Counted from the stretch's first letter, positions 1 to 6,842 are shown. The stretch: 28,518 nt of DNA from a virus (IMGVR_UViG_3300031705_000034:1-28518); one strand, 5' to 3'. Translations and numbers: made by a program. The notes: generated from the sequence alone by a model not told the origin.

Positions 1-585
1 GAAGCTGTTTACCTGTATTGATAACGACCCCCCGCTACCCGTACTTATAGGGTTTAATGCAGACCCTATATTTACATTTAATTGACCACTAATCCTAGTG
101 TAGTCTAGAGTTACTAAATATATTTTACCTAATTCATACCCTCCTTGATAAAAATCCCCGCTACTTCCGTTATATTTTGCATTTCCTGAGTTCCAAGTAA
201 CACCCGCCGTATTTGTCCACCCACTTAAATTTGTTGCAAAATCTCCATTTACAACTTTTTCAGATAATGTATTATTAGTATCTCCCTTAATACTAGCACC
301 ACTCTTTGTCCAATAACTGTTACCAAACGCTTCCGATTGAGTAATTAAATTTGTAGATTGTGGTTCTAATAAATACGCTCCTTTAGTATTTCCTAAATAG
401 TCAACTCTTGGAATACCACTTGCAACGGTTTCTAATAATCCCGCTTTATTTACTCTTGTTGCAGTACTTGCTCTTGAAGTTACAAATGGCAAAGGCTTAA
501 AGTTTGCGTTCTCATCATTGTATGCTAATATTGAATCTTTTTTGGTTGCCCATTGTCCGTTTCCGAACTTCATTGTATTTGCCAT
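1..585 (-). CDS. Tail fibre/spike protein, partial (runs off the left edge)
   Basis: The reading frame is open from an ATG at 585 to the window edge, giving 195 residues without a stop; the C-terminus is missing. Residues 38-85 hold a signature common in phage fibre and head-spike proteins: RASTATRVNKAGLLETV, then IPRVDY, then YLLEPQSTNLI, then a W-containing strand. Families with this signature usually continue into lectin-like beta-sandwich domains, so a receptor- or glycan-binding role at the virion surface is inferred. The start lies one base after the stop of the upstream 425-residue fibre gene, with which it shares the signature, so the two are probably translated together and are paralogues. 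The signature is clear; the binding target is unknown. Confidence 0.8.
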   Translation of the reverse strand, partial: MANTMKFGNGQWATKKDSILAYNDENANFKPLPFVTSRASTATRVNKAGLLETVASGIPRVDYLGNTKGAYLLEPQSTNLITQSEAFGNSYWTKSGASIKGDTNNTLSEKVVNGDFATNLSGWTNTAGVTWNSGNAKYNGSSGDFYQGGYELGKIYLVTLDYTRISGQLNVNIGSALNPISTGSGGSLSIQVNSF

Positions 586-586
586 A

Positions 587-1864
587 TTATTGTATTTTAT
601 AGTTTTGTGCTAAAGCCATAGCGTTAAATGAAGTGTAAGATGTTAATGTTTCTAATTCTGCGTCTGTTAATGCGGTGTTGTAGTATTGTAATTGTTTAGT
701 TAAACTATGAAAAGTAGAACCACCACCACCATCATCATAAGCTAATTCTGATAATCCAATAGGAACTGTTCCAGTTGTATCAATATTTACTTTAAAACCA
801 TTTACCCATAAAGCAAAGTCATTTTTTTTATATTTTCCAGCAGCTTTTATGTTTTCATTAACATTACTTAAAGTTTTACTTATTGAGCATTGTGTAGCTA
901 AATTATCTCTAACTTGAAAACTAAAAACATTTCCGCTTAAATAAAGGAACTTAACAGAACTTGCACTTGTTCCATTAGATATTGAAAACTGTTTTGTACT
1001 ATCATCAAAAGCACTAATCTCCGCAAATAAAACACCTTCTGAATCGTTAAACGTAGAAGCATTACCCGCATTGTTAGCAGTTTCAGCTAAACGAGTAACT
1101 TGTGAAGATGTGGTTGGGATGTAGCTTGTTGGAAAAGAACTTTGTTCAAATTGAACACCCCAAAAGTAAACCCCTAAACTCGATGCCCCTTGATAAGAAT
1201 ATTGATTTGAAGAATTACCTATTGCTAATTGTATTATTGTATTTCCGTAATTAGTAGTAGCAGTAACCCTTAAAGAACACCTATACCAACCATTTCCATA
1301 ATTTTCTATTTTAGAAACTCCATTTGATGTATATGGTATAGTTCCATCTTCTAAATTAAATACTGCGTTTTGCCAAGAACCAGTATAAGATCTAATTACA
1401 CCTTGTCCAGTAGTTCCATCAGATTTAAAAAATGCAGAAGCAGTATAATCTAATCCACTTGTAATACTACCAGAATAACTACCAGTAATTAAATGTTCTC
1501 CGCTATTATTATTATCTAAAACCCTATCAGCATTTAACGTTCCATCTGGAGAAATTATTTGATTTCTTAATACAGAAACACCAGTTTCAGTACCACTAAA
1601 TTGGGTGCTATTAGGCACTCTGTTTGTTGAACTCGCTTCCAAAAGTAAACTCGGACAACCATTAACAACACCATCTATTAAAGGATAGTTTAATCTCGGT
1701 GTATTACCTGTTACTGTTTCTATTAAGCCATCTTTATTAATTCTTGTTGCATTAGAACCCCTTGTAACGTCAAAATCTCCTACTCCGTCTGAAGGTAATA
1801 CTGAATAGAGTTTACCATCTTTATACCCTGAAGGTATCATTGCTAATTTTGGTATAATTGCCAT
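587..1864 (-). CDS. Tail fibre protein with lectin-like (LamG/ConA-type) C-terminal domain
   Basis: This 425-residue protein carries the fibre signature at residues 34-82 (TRGSNATRINKDGLIETV, TPRLNY, CPSLLLEASSTNRV). A second block near residues 235-262 (FWGVQFEQSSFPTSYIPT, then VTRLAE) is typical of phage carbohydrate-binding beta-sandwich proteins. The last 150 residues resemble a concanavalin-like fold, with a glycine run and a final helix-like segment (LTDAELETLTSY) common at the end of such domains. It probably binds a host surface glycan. Its ATG overlaps the stop of the coiled-coil gene by one base (TAATG), and its stop is followed after one base by the next fibre gene, so all three are likely co-translated. 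No enzyme motif was seen. Confidence 0.8.
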   Translation of the reverse strand: MAIIPKLAMIPSGYKDGKLYSVLPSDGVGDFDVTRGSNATRINKDGLIETVTGNTPRLNYPLIDGVVNGCPSLLLEASSTNRVPNSTQFSGTETGVSVLRNQIISPDGTLNADRVLDNNNSGEHLITGSYSGSITSGLDYTASAFFKSDGTTGQGVIRSYTGSWQNAVFNLEDGTIPYTSNGVSKIENYGNGWYRCSLRVTATTNYGNTIIQLAIGNSSNQYSYQGASSLGVYFWGVQFEQSSFPTSYIPTTSSQVTRLAETANNAGNASTFNDSEGVLFAEISAFDDSTKQFSISNGTSASSVKFLYLSGNVFSFQVRDNLATQCSISKTLSNVNENIKAAGKYKKNDFALWVNGFKVNIDTTGTVPIGLSELAYDDGGGGSTFHSLTKQLQYYNTALTDAELETLTSYTSFNAMALAQNYKIQ

Positions 1865-2949
1865 TATTTTATAATTTTTAAATATTCATTCATTACGCAT
1901 TCTCTGCTTTCAATAGTTCCACTATCATCTCTAACCCTATCAGAATAATCCATTGCAAAACTTACTGATTTAAATATATTTTCAGTATTTAATTCGTTTT
2001 CTGTTTTATCAACTTTTAAATCTAAAGCCGATTGTGTTGCTATTGATATTGGTTTATTTGCATCTGAAGTATTATCTGCATTTAGCAATTCTATTGCAAC
2101 GTGGTTAACGTCTGAAACCTTTGCATTGTTTGTTGTTATATCACTTGCTTGTTGTGTTGTGATTCCAACTTTAGAATTGTTTGTAACAATATCACTTGCT
2201 TGTTGAACTGTAATACCTACTTTTGAAGTATTATTTACTACACTTACATTATTTGATACTAAATAATCAGTATATCCAACCTTTGCATTGTTAGCTATTA
2301 TTTCGTTGGCTTGTCCGCTTGTTATTCCAACTTTATCATTGTTTAAAACGATATCGATCGCTTGTTGCGTTGTAATACCAACTTTAGCGTTGTTGGCAAT
2401 TATCTCGTTAGTTTGCGAAGTAGTAATTCCAACCTTTGCGTTGTTAGTAACAATATTACTTGATTGAGTTGGTGTTATACCAACTTTAACATCATTTAAA
2501 GCAACTCTTATATCTAAATTATCAATATTAGATTGCAAAGTGTTATCATTTGCTAACCTTGTAGAAGATTCTGTGTTTAAATTGTCCTGAATTGTATTAT
2601 CATTAGCCAATCTTGTTGCCGCTTCACTATCAATATTTGATTGTAAAACATTATCGGCGTTTAACCTTGTTGTTGCCTCTGAATTAATATTTGACTGCAA
2701 TAAATTATCCGCATCAATTCTCGCTTGCGTTTCTGTATTTAATAATTGATTTGTAGCATCTGAAACGGGTTTATTCGCGTCTGAAGTATTATCTACATTA
2801 AACAATTCTAAAGTAACGTGATTAATATCTGAAACCTTTTGAGTATTGCTAACAATTTGATTTGCTTGGTCTACTGTTATTCCGGTCGTTGTAACCTGAA
2901 CCGTTATTTCTTGCGGGTAATCTTCAACTATTACTGTAATATTATCCAT
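1864..2949 (-). CDS. Repeat-rich tail fibre/baseplate protein (predicted fibrous)
   Basis: This 361-residue protein is dominated by short repeats. Four copies of an 18-residue unit (such as TRLNADNVLQSNIDSEAA) occupy roughly residues 75-147. Seven copies of a 17-residue unit (such as KVGITTQQASDIVTNNS, one variant of 20) occupy roughly residues 153-275. Two copies of a larger module (VSDxNHV, then DNTSDANKP) bracket the repeats. Such repeats are usual in trimeric phage fibre shafts. The C-terminus carries SDRVRDDSGTIESRECV, a motif seen twice more in the 745-residue tail protein at 23.9-26.1 kb. It overlaps the preceding 118-residue gene by 8 bases and the next fibre gene by one base. A shaft or adaptor linking baseplate to receptor-binding fibres is inferred. 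Confidence 0.75.
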   Translation of the reverse strand: MDNITVIVEDYPQEITVQVTTTGITVDQANQIVSNTQKVSDINHVTLELFNVDNTSDANKPVSDATNQLLNTETQARIDADNLLQSNINSEATTRLNADNVLQSNIDSEAATRLANDNTIQDNLNTESSTRLANDNTLQSNIDNLDIRVALNDVKVGITPTQSSNIVTNNAKVGITTSQTNEIIANNAKVGITTQQAIDIVLNNDKVGITSGQANEIIANNAKVGYTDYLVSNNVSVVNNTSKVGITVQQASDIVTNNSKVGITTQQASDITTNNAKVSDVNHVAIELLNADNTSDANKPISIATQSALDLKVDKTENELNTENIFKSVSFAMDYSDRVRDDSGTIESRECVMNEYLKIIK

Positions 2950-3298
2950 TTGTTACGTCTTGAATTACTTTGATTGTGCCTTGTATGTATGTTCTTACAA
3001 CTCCATTTGTAAACGTCATTTGTACATCGAAATAATAAATATCAGGCGCCCAATCAATTAAAAAAGGATCTATTGAGAAAACACCATTAACGGCATTGGA
3101 TATTGTTACACCGTTACCATCGGTAATTTCTTTTTGAATGCCACCTATTTTTGAGTTATATCGAAATTGAATCTTAATACTAACACCGGTTAAATCAATA
3201 GGCGAACTATCTTCTGTATTTAAAAGCGTAAATTGCACCCCATCATAAGTATCGCCTCTATATTGGTTATCTATTTGAACTATTGCCGCTACACTCAT
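2942..3298 (-). CDS. Small beta-rich baseplate/tail protein (BppU N-terminal-like)
   Basis: This 118-residue protein is predicted to be almost entirely beta-strand, with an Ig-like pattern: a DGVQFTLLN strand, DLTGVSIKIQFRY, GVFSIDPFLIDWAPDIYYFDVQM and a final GTIKVIQDVT strand. The pattern DLTGxxIxxQ followed by a YYFDVQ strand is reminiscent of N-terminal domains of baseplate upper proteins and related tail proteins. It is the first gene of the fibre block and has its own late-type promoter at 3324-3331, about 25 bases upstream of the start. It overlaps the fibrous protein downstream by 8 bases. The structural role is inferred from fold pattern and context; the exact family is uncertain. 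Confidence 0.6.
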   Translation of the reverse strand: MSVAAIVQIDNQYRGDTYDGVQFTLLNTEDSSPIDLTGVSIKIQFRYNSKIGGIQKEITDGNGVTISNAVNGVFSIDPFLIDWAPDIYYFDVQMTFTNGVVRTYIQGTIKVIQDVTNG

Positions 3299-3323
3299 TT
3301 TTTTATTTTATTTTTAATTATAG

Positions 3324-3354
3324 CAAAAATACAAAAAGTTATGTAACTGAAAAT
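3324..3354 (-). promoter_or_regulatory. Late-type promoter for the fibre block
   Basis: On the minus strand the sequence reads TTTTTGTATTTTTGC, whose TATTTTTG (3324-3331) fits the Bacteroidota -7 element TAnnTTTG and the late motif seen before other structural genes here. A weak TTTT lies about 19 bases upstream. The spacer includes the dyad AGTTAcaTAACT. It sits between the holin stop (3379) and the ATG at 3298. Confidence 0.55.
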
Positions 3355-3368
3355 TGAATCTAAACTAT

Positions 3369-3384
3369 AAGTAAATATTTACTT
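3369..3384. repeat. Perfect 16-bp palindrome at the end of the holin gene
   Basis: AAGTAAATATTTACTT is its own reverse complement. It covers the stop codon of the holin gene (3379-3381) and lies just upstream of the promoter at 3324-3354. No T-run follows it on the minus strand, so it is not a standard terminator; an operator or weak hairpin is possible. Confidence 0.5.
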
Positions 3385-3855
3385 TTTCCAACTCTTTACA
3401 ATTTTTTCAGCAGAACGAGCGCCAAAATAACCACCATAAACCAAAAGCAATAATGAACTCAATAAATCAATCCACTTTTCGCTGATTTTAAAGCCCTCTA
3501 AAGAACTGTCAAGTATTATGTAAATAAATAGGGTTAAAGTTAAAAACGCAAGCGTTAAAGGCCTTATATTTTGCGTTAAAAAGCTATCTGTATTATTGTC
3601 GGATTCCCAACGTTTAGAAACTTCATTCATTTCTAACATATCATATTCCAGCTCCTTCAATAAAAGTTCTTTATCTTTTGGATCAATATTTGAATCGCCT
3701 TTTATTTTATCGGCTAAAACTTTCAAAGATTTAATTCCCGTAATACTTCCGGCAACGTTTAAAATTTCCGGAGCAATGTTTTTTCCTTGTTTCAATAACC
3801 AATTTAATGCGGCGCCAACCCTTGTTTTTCCGTTTTTATCTTTAAAATCGCCCAT
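3379..3855 (-). CDS. Holin-like membrane protein (3TM holin family)
   Basis: This 158-residue protein has a charged helical N-terminal half (residues 1-95) followed by two clear membrane segments, residues 99-116 (PLTLAFLTLTLFIYIILD) and 129-145 (IDLLSSLLLLVYGGYFG), and a basic tail (KIVKSWKK). The stretch KRWESDN followed by LTQNIRPLTLAFLT is characteristic of the 3TM holin family (Pfam Phage_holin_3-like). Holins permeabilise the inner membrane so that the endolysin can reach the cell wall. It lies 2 bases downstream of the endolysin gene, in keeping with a lysis cassette. A second small membrane protein upstream of the endolysin could be the true holin or an antiholin, so the division of labour is uncertain. 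Confidence 0.8.
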   Translation of the reverse strand: MGDFKDKNGKTRVGAALNWLLKQGKNIAPEILNVAGSITGIKSLKVLADKIKGDSNIDPKDKELLLKELEYDMLEMNEVSKRWESDNNTDSFLTQNIRPLTLAFLTLTLFIYIILDSSLEGFKISEKWIDLLSSLLLLVYGGYFGARSAEKIVKSWKK

Positions 3856-3857
3856 AA

Positions 3858-4241
3858 TTATTCTTTTAAACCCCAGCGGGCTTTTGTTCCTCTTATATCA
3901 ACGTGAGTAAATGAATTATATCGGCCCAATCCTCCCATTTTAAATAAATTCTTTTCCATTAATTCACTAACTGCATCCGCCACTTCATTAGGTGATAATT
4001 GAAACACTTGTAAATCCGCTGCTTTACCTAATAAATGCTGCGAATTTTTAACGCCATTAACACTTTTGTTTTTTGATTCACAACGAAATGCATTTGTTAT
4101 TTTAATAGGCATATTTAAAAAATCTCTTAAAACTTGTAAATTATCAGCCAATTCAATAATATTTGATTTTACATCTTCAGGCATTTTGCATCCGCAATTG
4201 CATTCAAATTCAGACATTGAAAAATTACAAGTTAATTTCAT
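3858..4241 (-). CDS. Endolysin, peptidase M15 family (D-Ala-D-Ala carboxypeptidase-like)
   Basis: This 127-residue protein matches the small single-domain M15 peptidases of phages. The zinc-binding signature SxHxxGxAxD appears as SQHLLGKAADL (H69, D76), and the second ligand is H113 in FTHVDIR. The N-terminus contains SEFECNCGCKMP, a Cys-rich opening common in this family. It should hydrolyse peptide cross-links in peptidoglycan at the end of infection. There is no signal peptide, so release through a holin is expected; membrane-protein genes lie directly on both sides. Its ATG immediately follows the stop of the 57-residue membrane protein. Length and motifs are complete, and the call is firm, although the exact bond cleaved cannot be read from sequence. 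Confidence 0.92.
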   Translation of the reverse strand: MKLTCNFSMSEFECNCGCKMPEDVKSNIIELADNLQVLRDFLNMPIKITNAFRCESKNKSVNGVKNSQHLLGKAADLQVFQLSPNEVADAVSELMEKNLFKMGGLGRYNSFTHVDIRGTKARWGLKE

Positions 4242-4415
4242 TTATTTTTCTTTTTCTTTTAACTTTTTATTTTTATATGATTCAATTATTTTTTGAAAAG
4301 TATATATAATAGAAGCTAATAAAAGTATAATTTTTAAACCGTTTTCAACTGCGGAAAAACTTATTCCAAAAGTTAAGGCATTTATAAAGGCTAATTTCAA
4401 ATCGTTATTACTCAT
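4242..4415 (-). CDS. Small single-pass membrane protein in the lysis cassette
   Basis: This 57-residue ORF starts at an ATG at 4415, just downstream of the tail-terminator gene, and its stop abuts the endolysin ATG with no gap. It has one hydrophobic segment at about residues 26-43 (GLKIILLLASIIYTFQKI) and a strongly basic C-terminus (SYKNKKLKEKEK). Size, single membrane span, charged tail and position before the endolysin suggest a holin, antiholin or spanin-like component. No family can be assigned from sequence alone. The short N-terminal part is polar with a weakly hydrophobic stretch (FINALTFGISFS), so a second weak span is possible. Confidence 0.65.
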   Translation of the reverse strand: MSNNDLKLAFINALTFGISFSAVENGLKIILLLASIIYTFQKIIESYKNKKLKEKEK

Positions 4416-4420
4416 TTTGG

Positions 4421-4861
4421 TTAATTTATTTGTTCTATTCTGTTCGATATTTCAATAACGGCCCTAAAATATGTATAATCACTGAAATCATCTTGTAGGT
4501 ATTTAACGCCTTCATTTACTGAAGTAAAAACTTTAAAACCTTCTGAAGTTAAATCAACGTAACTAATTGAACGCGTTCTAATTAAATTTAAACATTGCGA
4601 AACCATCAAATTAACATCCAATTCACCACCATCATCTGAATAAAATCTTGTAATACATTCAATTCTCGTTATTGTTTCTGTAATAAATGAAGTTTGGTTT
4701 TCATCTATTTCATTAGTTGAAACGCCATAAACCCGAATCATTGGATAAACTGCATCGGTTGGAATTCTACTGTAAACCGGCACAATTGAACCGTTTAAAG
4801 TAATTGCATCGGTTAATTTTGCAATAATTCCGCGCCTTAATAAATGAATTGCTTCTAACAT
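4421..4861 (-). CDS. Tail terminator/completion protein (DUF3168-like)
   Basis: This 146-residue protein resembles tail completion proteins of siphoviruses. It has an N-terminal helix (AIHLLRRGIIAKLTDAI), then VYSRIPTDAVYPMIRVYG, a strand with ITRIECITRFYSDDGG, and a helix (LMVSQCLNLIRTR) before final beta-strands (DDFSDYTYFRAVIEISN). This alpha/beta order matches the DUF3168/tail-terminator fold, in which a hexamer caps the tail tube and joins it to the head connector. Its position, last in the series connector, head closure, gp10-like, terminator, is the canonical order and supports the call. Unusually, the next genes are lysis genes rather than the major tail protein. Confidence 0.75.
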   Translation of the reverse strand: MLEAIHLLRRGIIAKLTDAITLNGSIVPVYSRIPTDAVYPMIRVYGVSTNEIDENQTSFITETITRIECITRFYSDDGGELDVNLMVSQCLNLIRTRSISYVDLTSEGFKVFTSVNEGVKYLQDDFSDYTYFRAVIEISNRIEQIN

Positions 4862-4866
4862 ATATA

Positions 4867-5313
4867 TTATTTTATTGCTTTGTTTAATTCGTTATTTAAT
4901 CGAACTAATAAATTTTTTAAACCAACACGCGCAGAACTAAAAAAGAAAGGCCTTGGCGGTAAATTAACATTTTTTAATCCCTTGCCTTTAAATTGTTCGG
5001 CATAACTTGCGGGAATTCCAAGTTCTAACATATCATCCAATCTAACTTGCCCACCCGTTCCAAATTCAATATATGGCGCATAATGCGCGCCCGCTATAAC
5101 CTCAACGGTTTTTCCTTTTAACTCGGTTCTAATTGATTGCCTCAATGTTCCTCCGCTTTCTTTTGCAACCGGCGCAGCTTGTTTTGCTTTTTTTGCAATA
5201 TCAAATGCCGTTTTACCTAACTCATTAGATAAAGTTTTTTTATCAAAAGCGCGTAAATTATTCAACTTTGATTTAAGTTTTGCCAAATCCGATTGATTAA
5301 TTTTTACGCTCAT
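4867..5313 (-). CDS. HK97 gp10-like head-tail joining/tail protein
   Basis: The 148-residue sequence matches the HK97-gp10-like family: an N-terminal helical stretch (LAKLKSKLNNLRAFDKKTLS), then AFDIAKKAKQAAPVAKESGGTLR, a strand with EVIAGAHYAPYIEFGTG, and a C-terminal PPRPFFFSSARVGL followed by a helix. The APxxxGxLRxSI and APYIEFGTG blocks are the hallmark of this family, which takes part in neck and tail assembly. It begins one base after the head-closure gene and ends 5 bases before the tail-terminator gene. Length is normal for the family. The family call is firm; its exact place in the neck or tail is inferred from synteny. Confidence 0.85.
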   Translation of the reverse strand: MSVKINQSDLAKLKSKLNNLRAFDKKTLSNELGKTAFDIAKKAKQAAPVAKESGGTLRQSIRTELKGKTVEVIAGAHYAPYIEFGTGGQVRLDDMLELGIPASYAEQFKGKGLKNVNLPPRPFFFSSARVGLKNLLVRLNNELNKAIK

Positions 5314-5640
5314 TTATTTTGATTTTGTCGCGGTTAACTTTGTCAAAAAATCTAATTCAGAATCAAACTTTTCGTTAATTCTGTAATTTTGCGAACCATT
5401 ACCAACAATAAAAATATCGCCTATTATAATTAAATCGGCGGTTTTCTTACGCATTAAAATTTCAATCTTTGTTTCGTGTTCACGCTTGCCAAAATTGTCG
5501 CTTATTTCGCCGCTAATTTGCTTTAAATCGCACCAAACAGATGCAACGTCCGACAAAGTAGAATTGAAACCACCAAAACCATCATCGGTTTTAACTAATC
5601 TTTTAATTGTAATCTTTGAATTTAGTTTTCCGCTTTGCAT
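5314..5640 (-). CDS. Head closure/head-tail adaptor protein
   Basis: This 108-residue protein fits the phage head-tail adaptor family (SPP1 gp16/HK97 gp9-like, Pfam PF05521). The family pattern is visible: GKLNSKITIKR near the start, DGFGG, WCDLKQISG with an E-rich stretch, EHETKIEILMRK, and NGSQNYRINEKFDSELDFLT. These small beta-barrel proteins close the connector channel after packaging. It directly adjoins the gp10-like gene and lies one base downstream of the connector gene, which is the expected order. Length is normal and no oddity was seen. Confidence 0.8.
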   Translation of the reverse strand: MQSGKLNSKITIKRLVKTDDGFGGFNSTLSDVASVWCDLKQISGEISDNFGKREHETKIEILMRKKTADLIIIGDIFIVGNGSQNYRINEKFDSELDFLTKLTATKSK

Positions 5641-5641
5641 T

Positions 5642-6160
5642 TTATAGAAACATTGCTTTATATGATGTTAATATTGTTTTTGATGACGTTGGAATTTCTG
5701 AAATTTCTTTTGAACTTCCTGAATCAAAATCGGCGCGGTTATCATAATATGTTGAAATCAATTGCAACATCGCTTGTTTTATTAACGAATCATTTATTCC
5801 CGCCGTTATATATGTAATTTTAACACGTTCAGCCGAACCACCGTCCAATTCAATCGTTTCATTGTCTAAACCTAAAATTTCATAATCAGTTGTAACAATT
5901 CCATTTACTGTAATTTCAACAATACTTGAAACCGGGCCAAATGGTAAATCAAAAATTCCATTTGTAGAATCTAAATAGTAAGTTCTATTTTTAGAAACAA
6001 TATCGCGAGAAATATAGTTTTCAGACCAAATTCGCGCTTGGGAAATCATTGCTGTAATTATATTATCATCCGCATCCGTATCAATTCGAACAAAATCTTT
6101 TACAGATTGGCCGGTTAATATTTCATTCCCAATTGTTGAATTTATTTTAATTTGTCGCAT
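5642..6160 (-). CDS. Head-tail connector protein (gp6/gp15-like)
   Basis: This 172-residue protein has the pattern of gp6-like connector proteins: an N-terminal IGNEILTGQSVKDFVRID, then DDNIITAMISQARIWSENYI, a beta region DLPFGPVSSIVEITVNG, VKITYITAG, and a C-terminal helix AMLQLISTYYDNR. The LxxVKxxLRID opening followed by D(D/N)xxIxxxIxxAR and a PFGPVxSI segment is typical. The protein forms a ring under the portal and provides the interface for the head-closure protein. It follows the small 63-residue gene by one base and leads the neck operon. Confidence 0.82.
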   Translation of the reverse strand: MRQIKINSTIGNEILTGQSVKDFVRIDTDADDNIITAMISQARIWSENYISRDIVSKNRTYYLDSTNGIFDLPFGPVSSIVEITVNGIVTTDYEILGLDNETIELDGGSAERVKITYITAGINDSLIKQAMLQLISTYYDNRADFDSGSSKEISEIPTSSKTILTSYKAMFL

Positions 6161-6161
6161 C

Positions 6162-6353
6162 TTATTTGATTTCTATATTTTCAACTTTTAATTCCTTTGT
6201 TTCGAATTTCGCTTTATTTATCTTTTTAGATATTTTAACGGCCAAACCTTTTTGGATCCAAACTTTTGCAATATTTTCAGGCAAATTTATTTTATCGCCT
6301 TCATTATATCGTTTTCCGTTTCGTAAAATTGATTGTTTAATTTTTATATTCAT
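6162..6353 (-). CDS. Small head-tail region protein, function unknown
   Basis: This 63-residue basic protein opens with IKIKQSILRNGKRYNEGDKINL and then ENIAKVWIQKGLAVKI. The pattern of a strand, then 'G..Y..GD.I.L...IA..WI..GLA', is often seen in small proteins encoded next to connector genes in HK97-like phages; the function is not established. The C-terminal third is rich in K and E. It starts 15 bases downstream of a late-type promoter element (6368-6375) and a strong terminator (6375-6409), so it is the first gene of the neck operon. Confidence 0.65.
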   Translation of the reverse strand: MNIKIKQSILRNGKRYNEGDKINLPENIAKVWIQKGLAVKISKKINKAKFETKELKVENIEIK

Positions 6354-6367
6354 AATATAAATTTTTG

Positions 6368-6375
6368 TAAAGATA
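6368..6375 (-). promoter_or_regulatory. Late-type promoter for the neck/lysis operon
   Basis: On the minus strand TATCTTTA (6368-6375) is followed by CAAAAATTT, matching the motif TATnTTTACRAAAATTT that also precedes the protease and portal genes. It directly abuts the T-run of the terminator at 6375-6409, whose loop TTTATT lies at the -33 distance. The ATG at 6353 follows 15 bases later. Confidence 0.55.
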
Positions 6376-6409
6376 AAAAAAAAGTACCACTAAATAAATA
6401 GCGGCACTT
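6375..6409 (-). terminator. Rho-independent terminator after the PD-(D/E)XK nuclease gene
   Basis: Minus-strand hairpin with 10-bp arms AGTGCCGCTA and TAGTGGTACT (two G-U pairs) around the loop TTTATT, followed by a run of T. It ends the nuclease transcription unit and insulates it from the neck operon. Confidence 0.85.
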
Positions 6410-6435
6410 TTAAACAAAAACAAATATGTAAAACA

Positions 6436-6798
6436 TTACAAGACTGCAAAGTTATTGAATTTTTTTAAATGTTTCCCTTTTTTTTCTAAAACAATTGAAG
6501 TTCTTTTAACATCATTTTTAAAAATATAAAATCCGTTATGGCTTTCAATCCATACGGCGAAATAATCAACCTCATCAATTGGATATGATTTTTTTTTTGT
6601 ATTCCTTAAAAAACATCTTACTTTATCACCTTTTCCAGAAGCTGATTTTATTTGAATCTTTTTAAGACCGTTTTTTGAATCAGTGATGCAATCATAAGGC
6701 GATGAATGCAAAAGAGGAAATGAAACGTTTATATTGTGTTTCATTGCCGTAATTGCAAATTTATATTCAGCAATACATCCTATTGAATTAAAATCCAT
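6436..6798 (-). CDS. PD-(D/E)XK endonuclease (PDDEXK_5/I-Ssp6803I-like), possible moron
   Basis: I place the start at the ATG at 6798 (120 residues); an upstream in-frame TTG at 6813 overlaps the terminator T-run and is unlikely. The sequence opens with SIGCIAEYKFAITAMKHN, then FPLLHSSPYDCITDS and KKIQIKSASG. This is the order of a PD-(D/E)XK nuclease core with E11, D36, Q49 and K51; Q in place of the middle acid is known in the I-Ssp6803I-type family of group I intron endonucleases. It likely cleaves or resolves DNA. It is isolated between terminators at 6812-6842 and 6375-6409 with its own late-type -7 element, so it looks like a self-contained cassette inserted in the structural region. 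No intron was found around it. Confidence 0.75.
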   Translation of the reverse strand: MDFNSIGCIAEYKFAITAMKHNINVSFPLLHSSPYDCITDSKNGLKKIQIKSASGKGDKVRCFLRNTKKKSYPIDEVDYFAVWIESHNGFYIFKNDVKRTSIVLEKKGKHLKKFNNFAVL

Positions 6799-6802
6799 TT
6801 CG

Positions 6803-6810
6803 TAAACATA
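6803..6810 (-). promoter_or_regulatory. Late-type promoter fused to a terminator, upstream of the nuclease gene
   Basis: The minus strand reads TTTTGTATGTTTACGAAATG: the -7-like TATGTTTA (6803-6810) directly follows the T-run of the terminator at 6812-6842 and lies only 4 bases before the ATG at 6798. This matches the late motif. The spacing predicts a leaderless or nearly leaderless message. Confidence 0.45.
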
Positions 6811-6811
6811 C

Positions 6812-6842
6812 AAAAAAAACCGCCTTCAATAAAGAAAACGGC
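6812..6842 (-). terminator. Rho-independent terminator upstream of the nuclease gene
   Basis: Minus-strand arms CCGTTTTC and GAAGGCGG (two G-U pairs) enclose the loop TTTATT and are followed by eight T residues. It ends the small-gene operon that finishes at 6873. Confidence 0.85.

Noticed and set aside
3596-3910. 104-residue plus-strand frame across the holin and endolysin genes
   Set aside because: It lies opposite two convincing genes and has no recognisable motif or start context.
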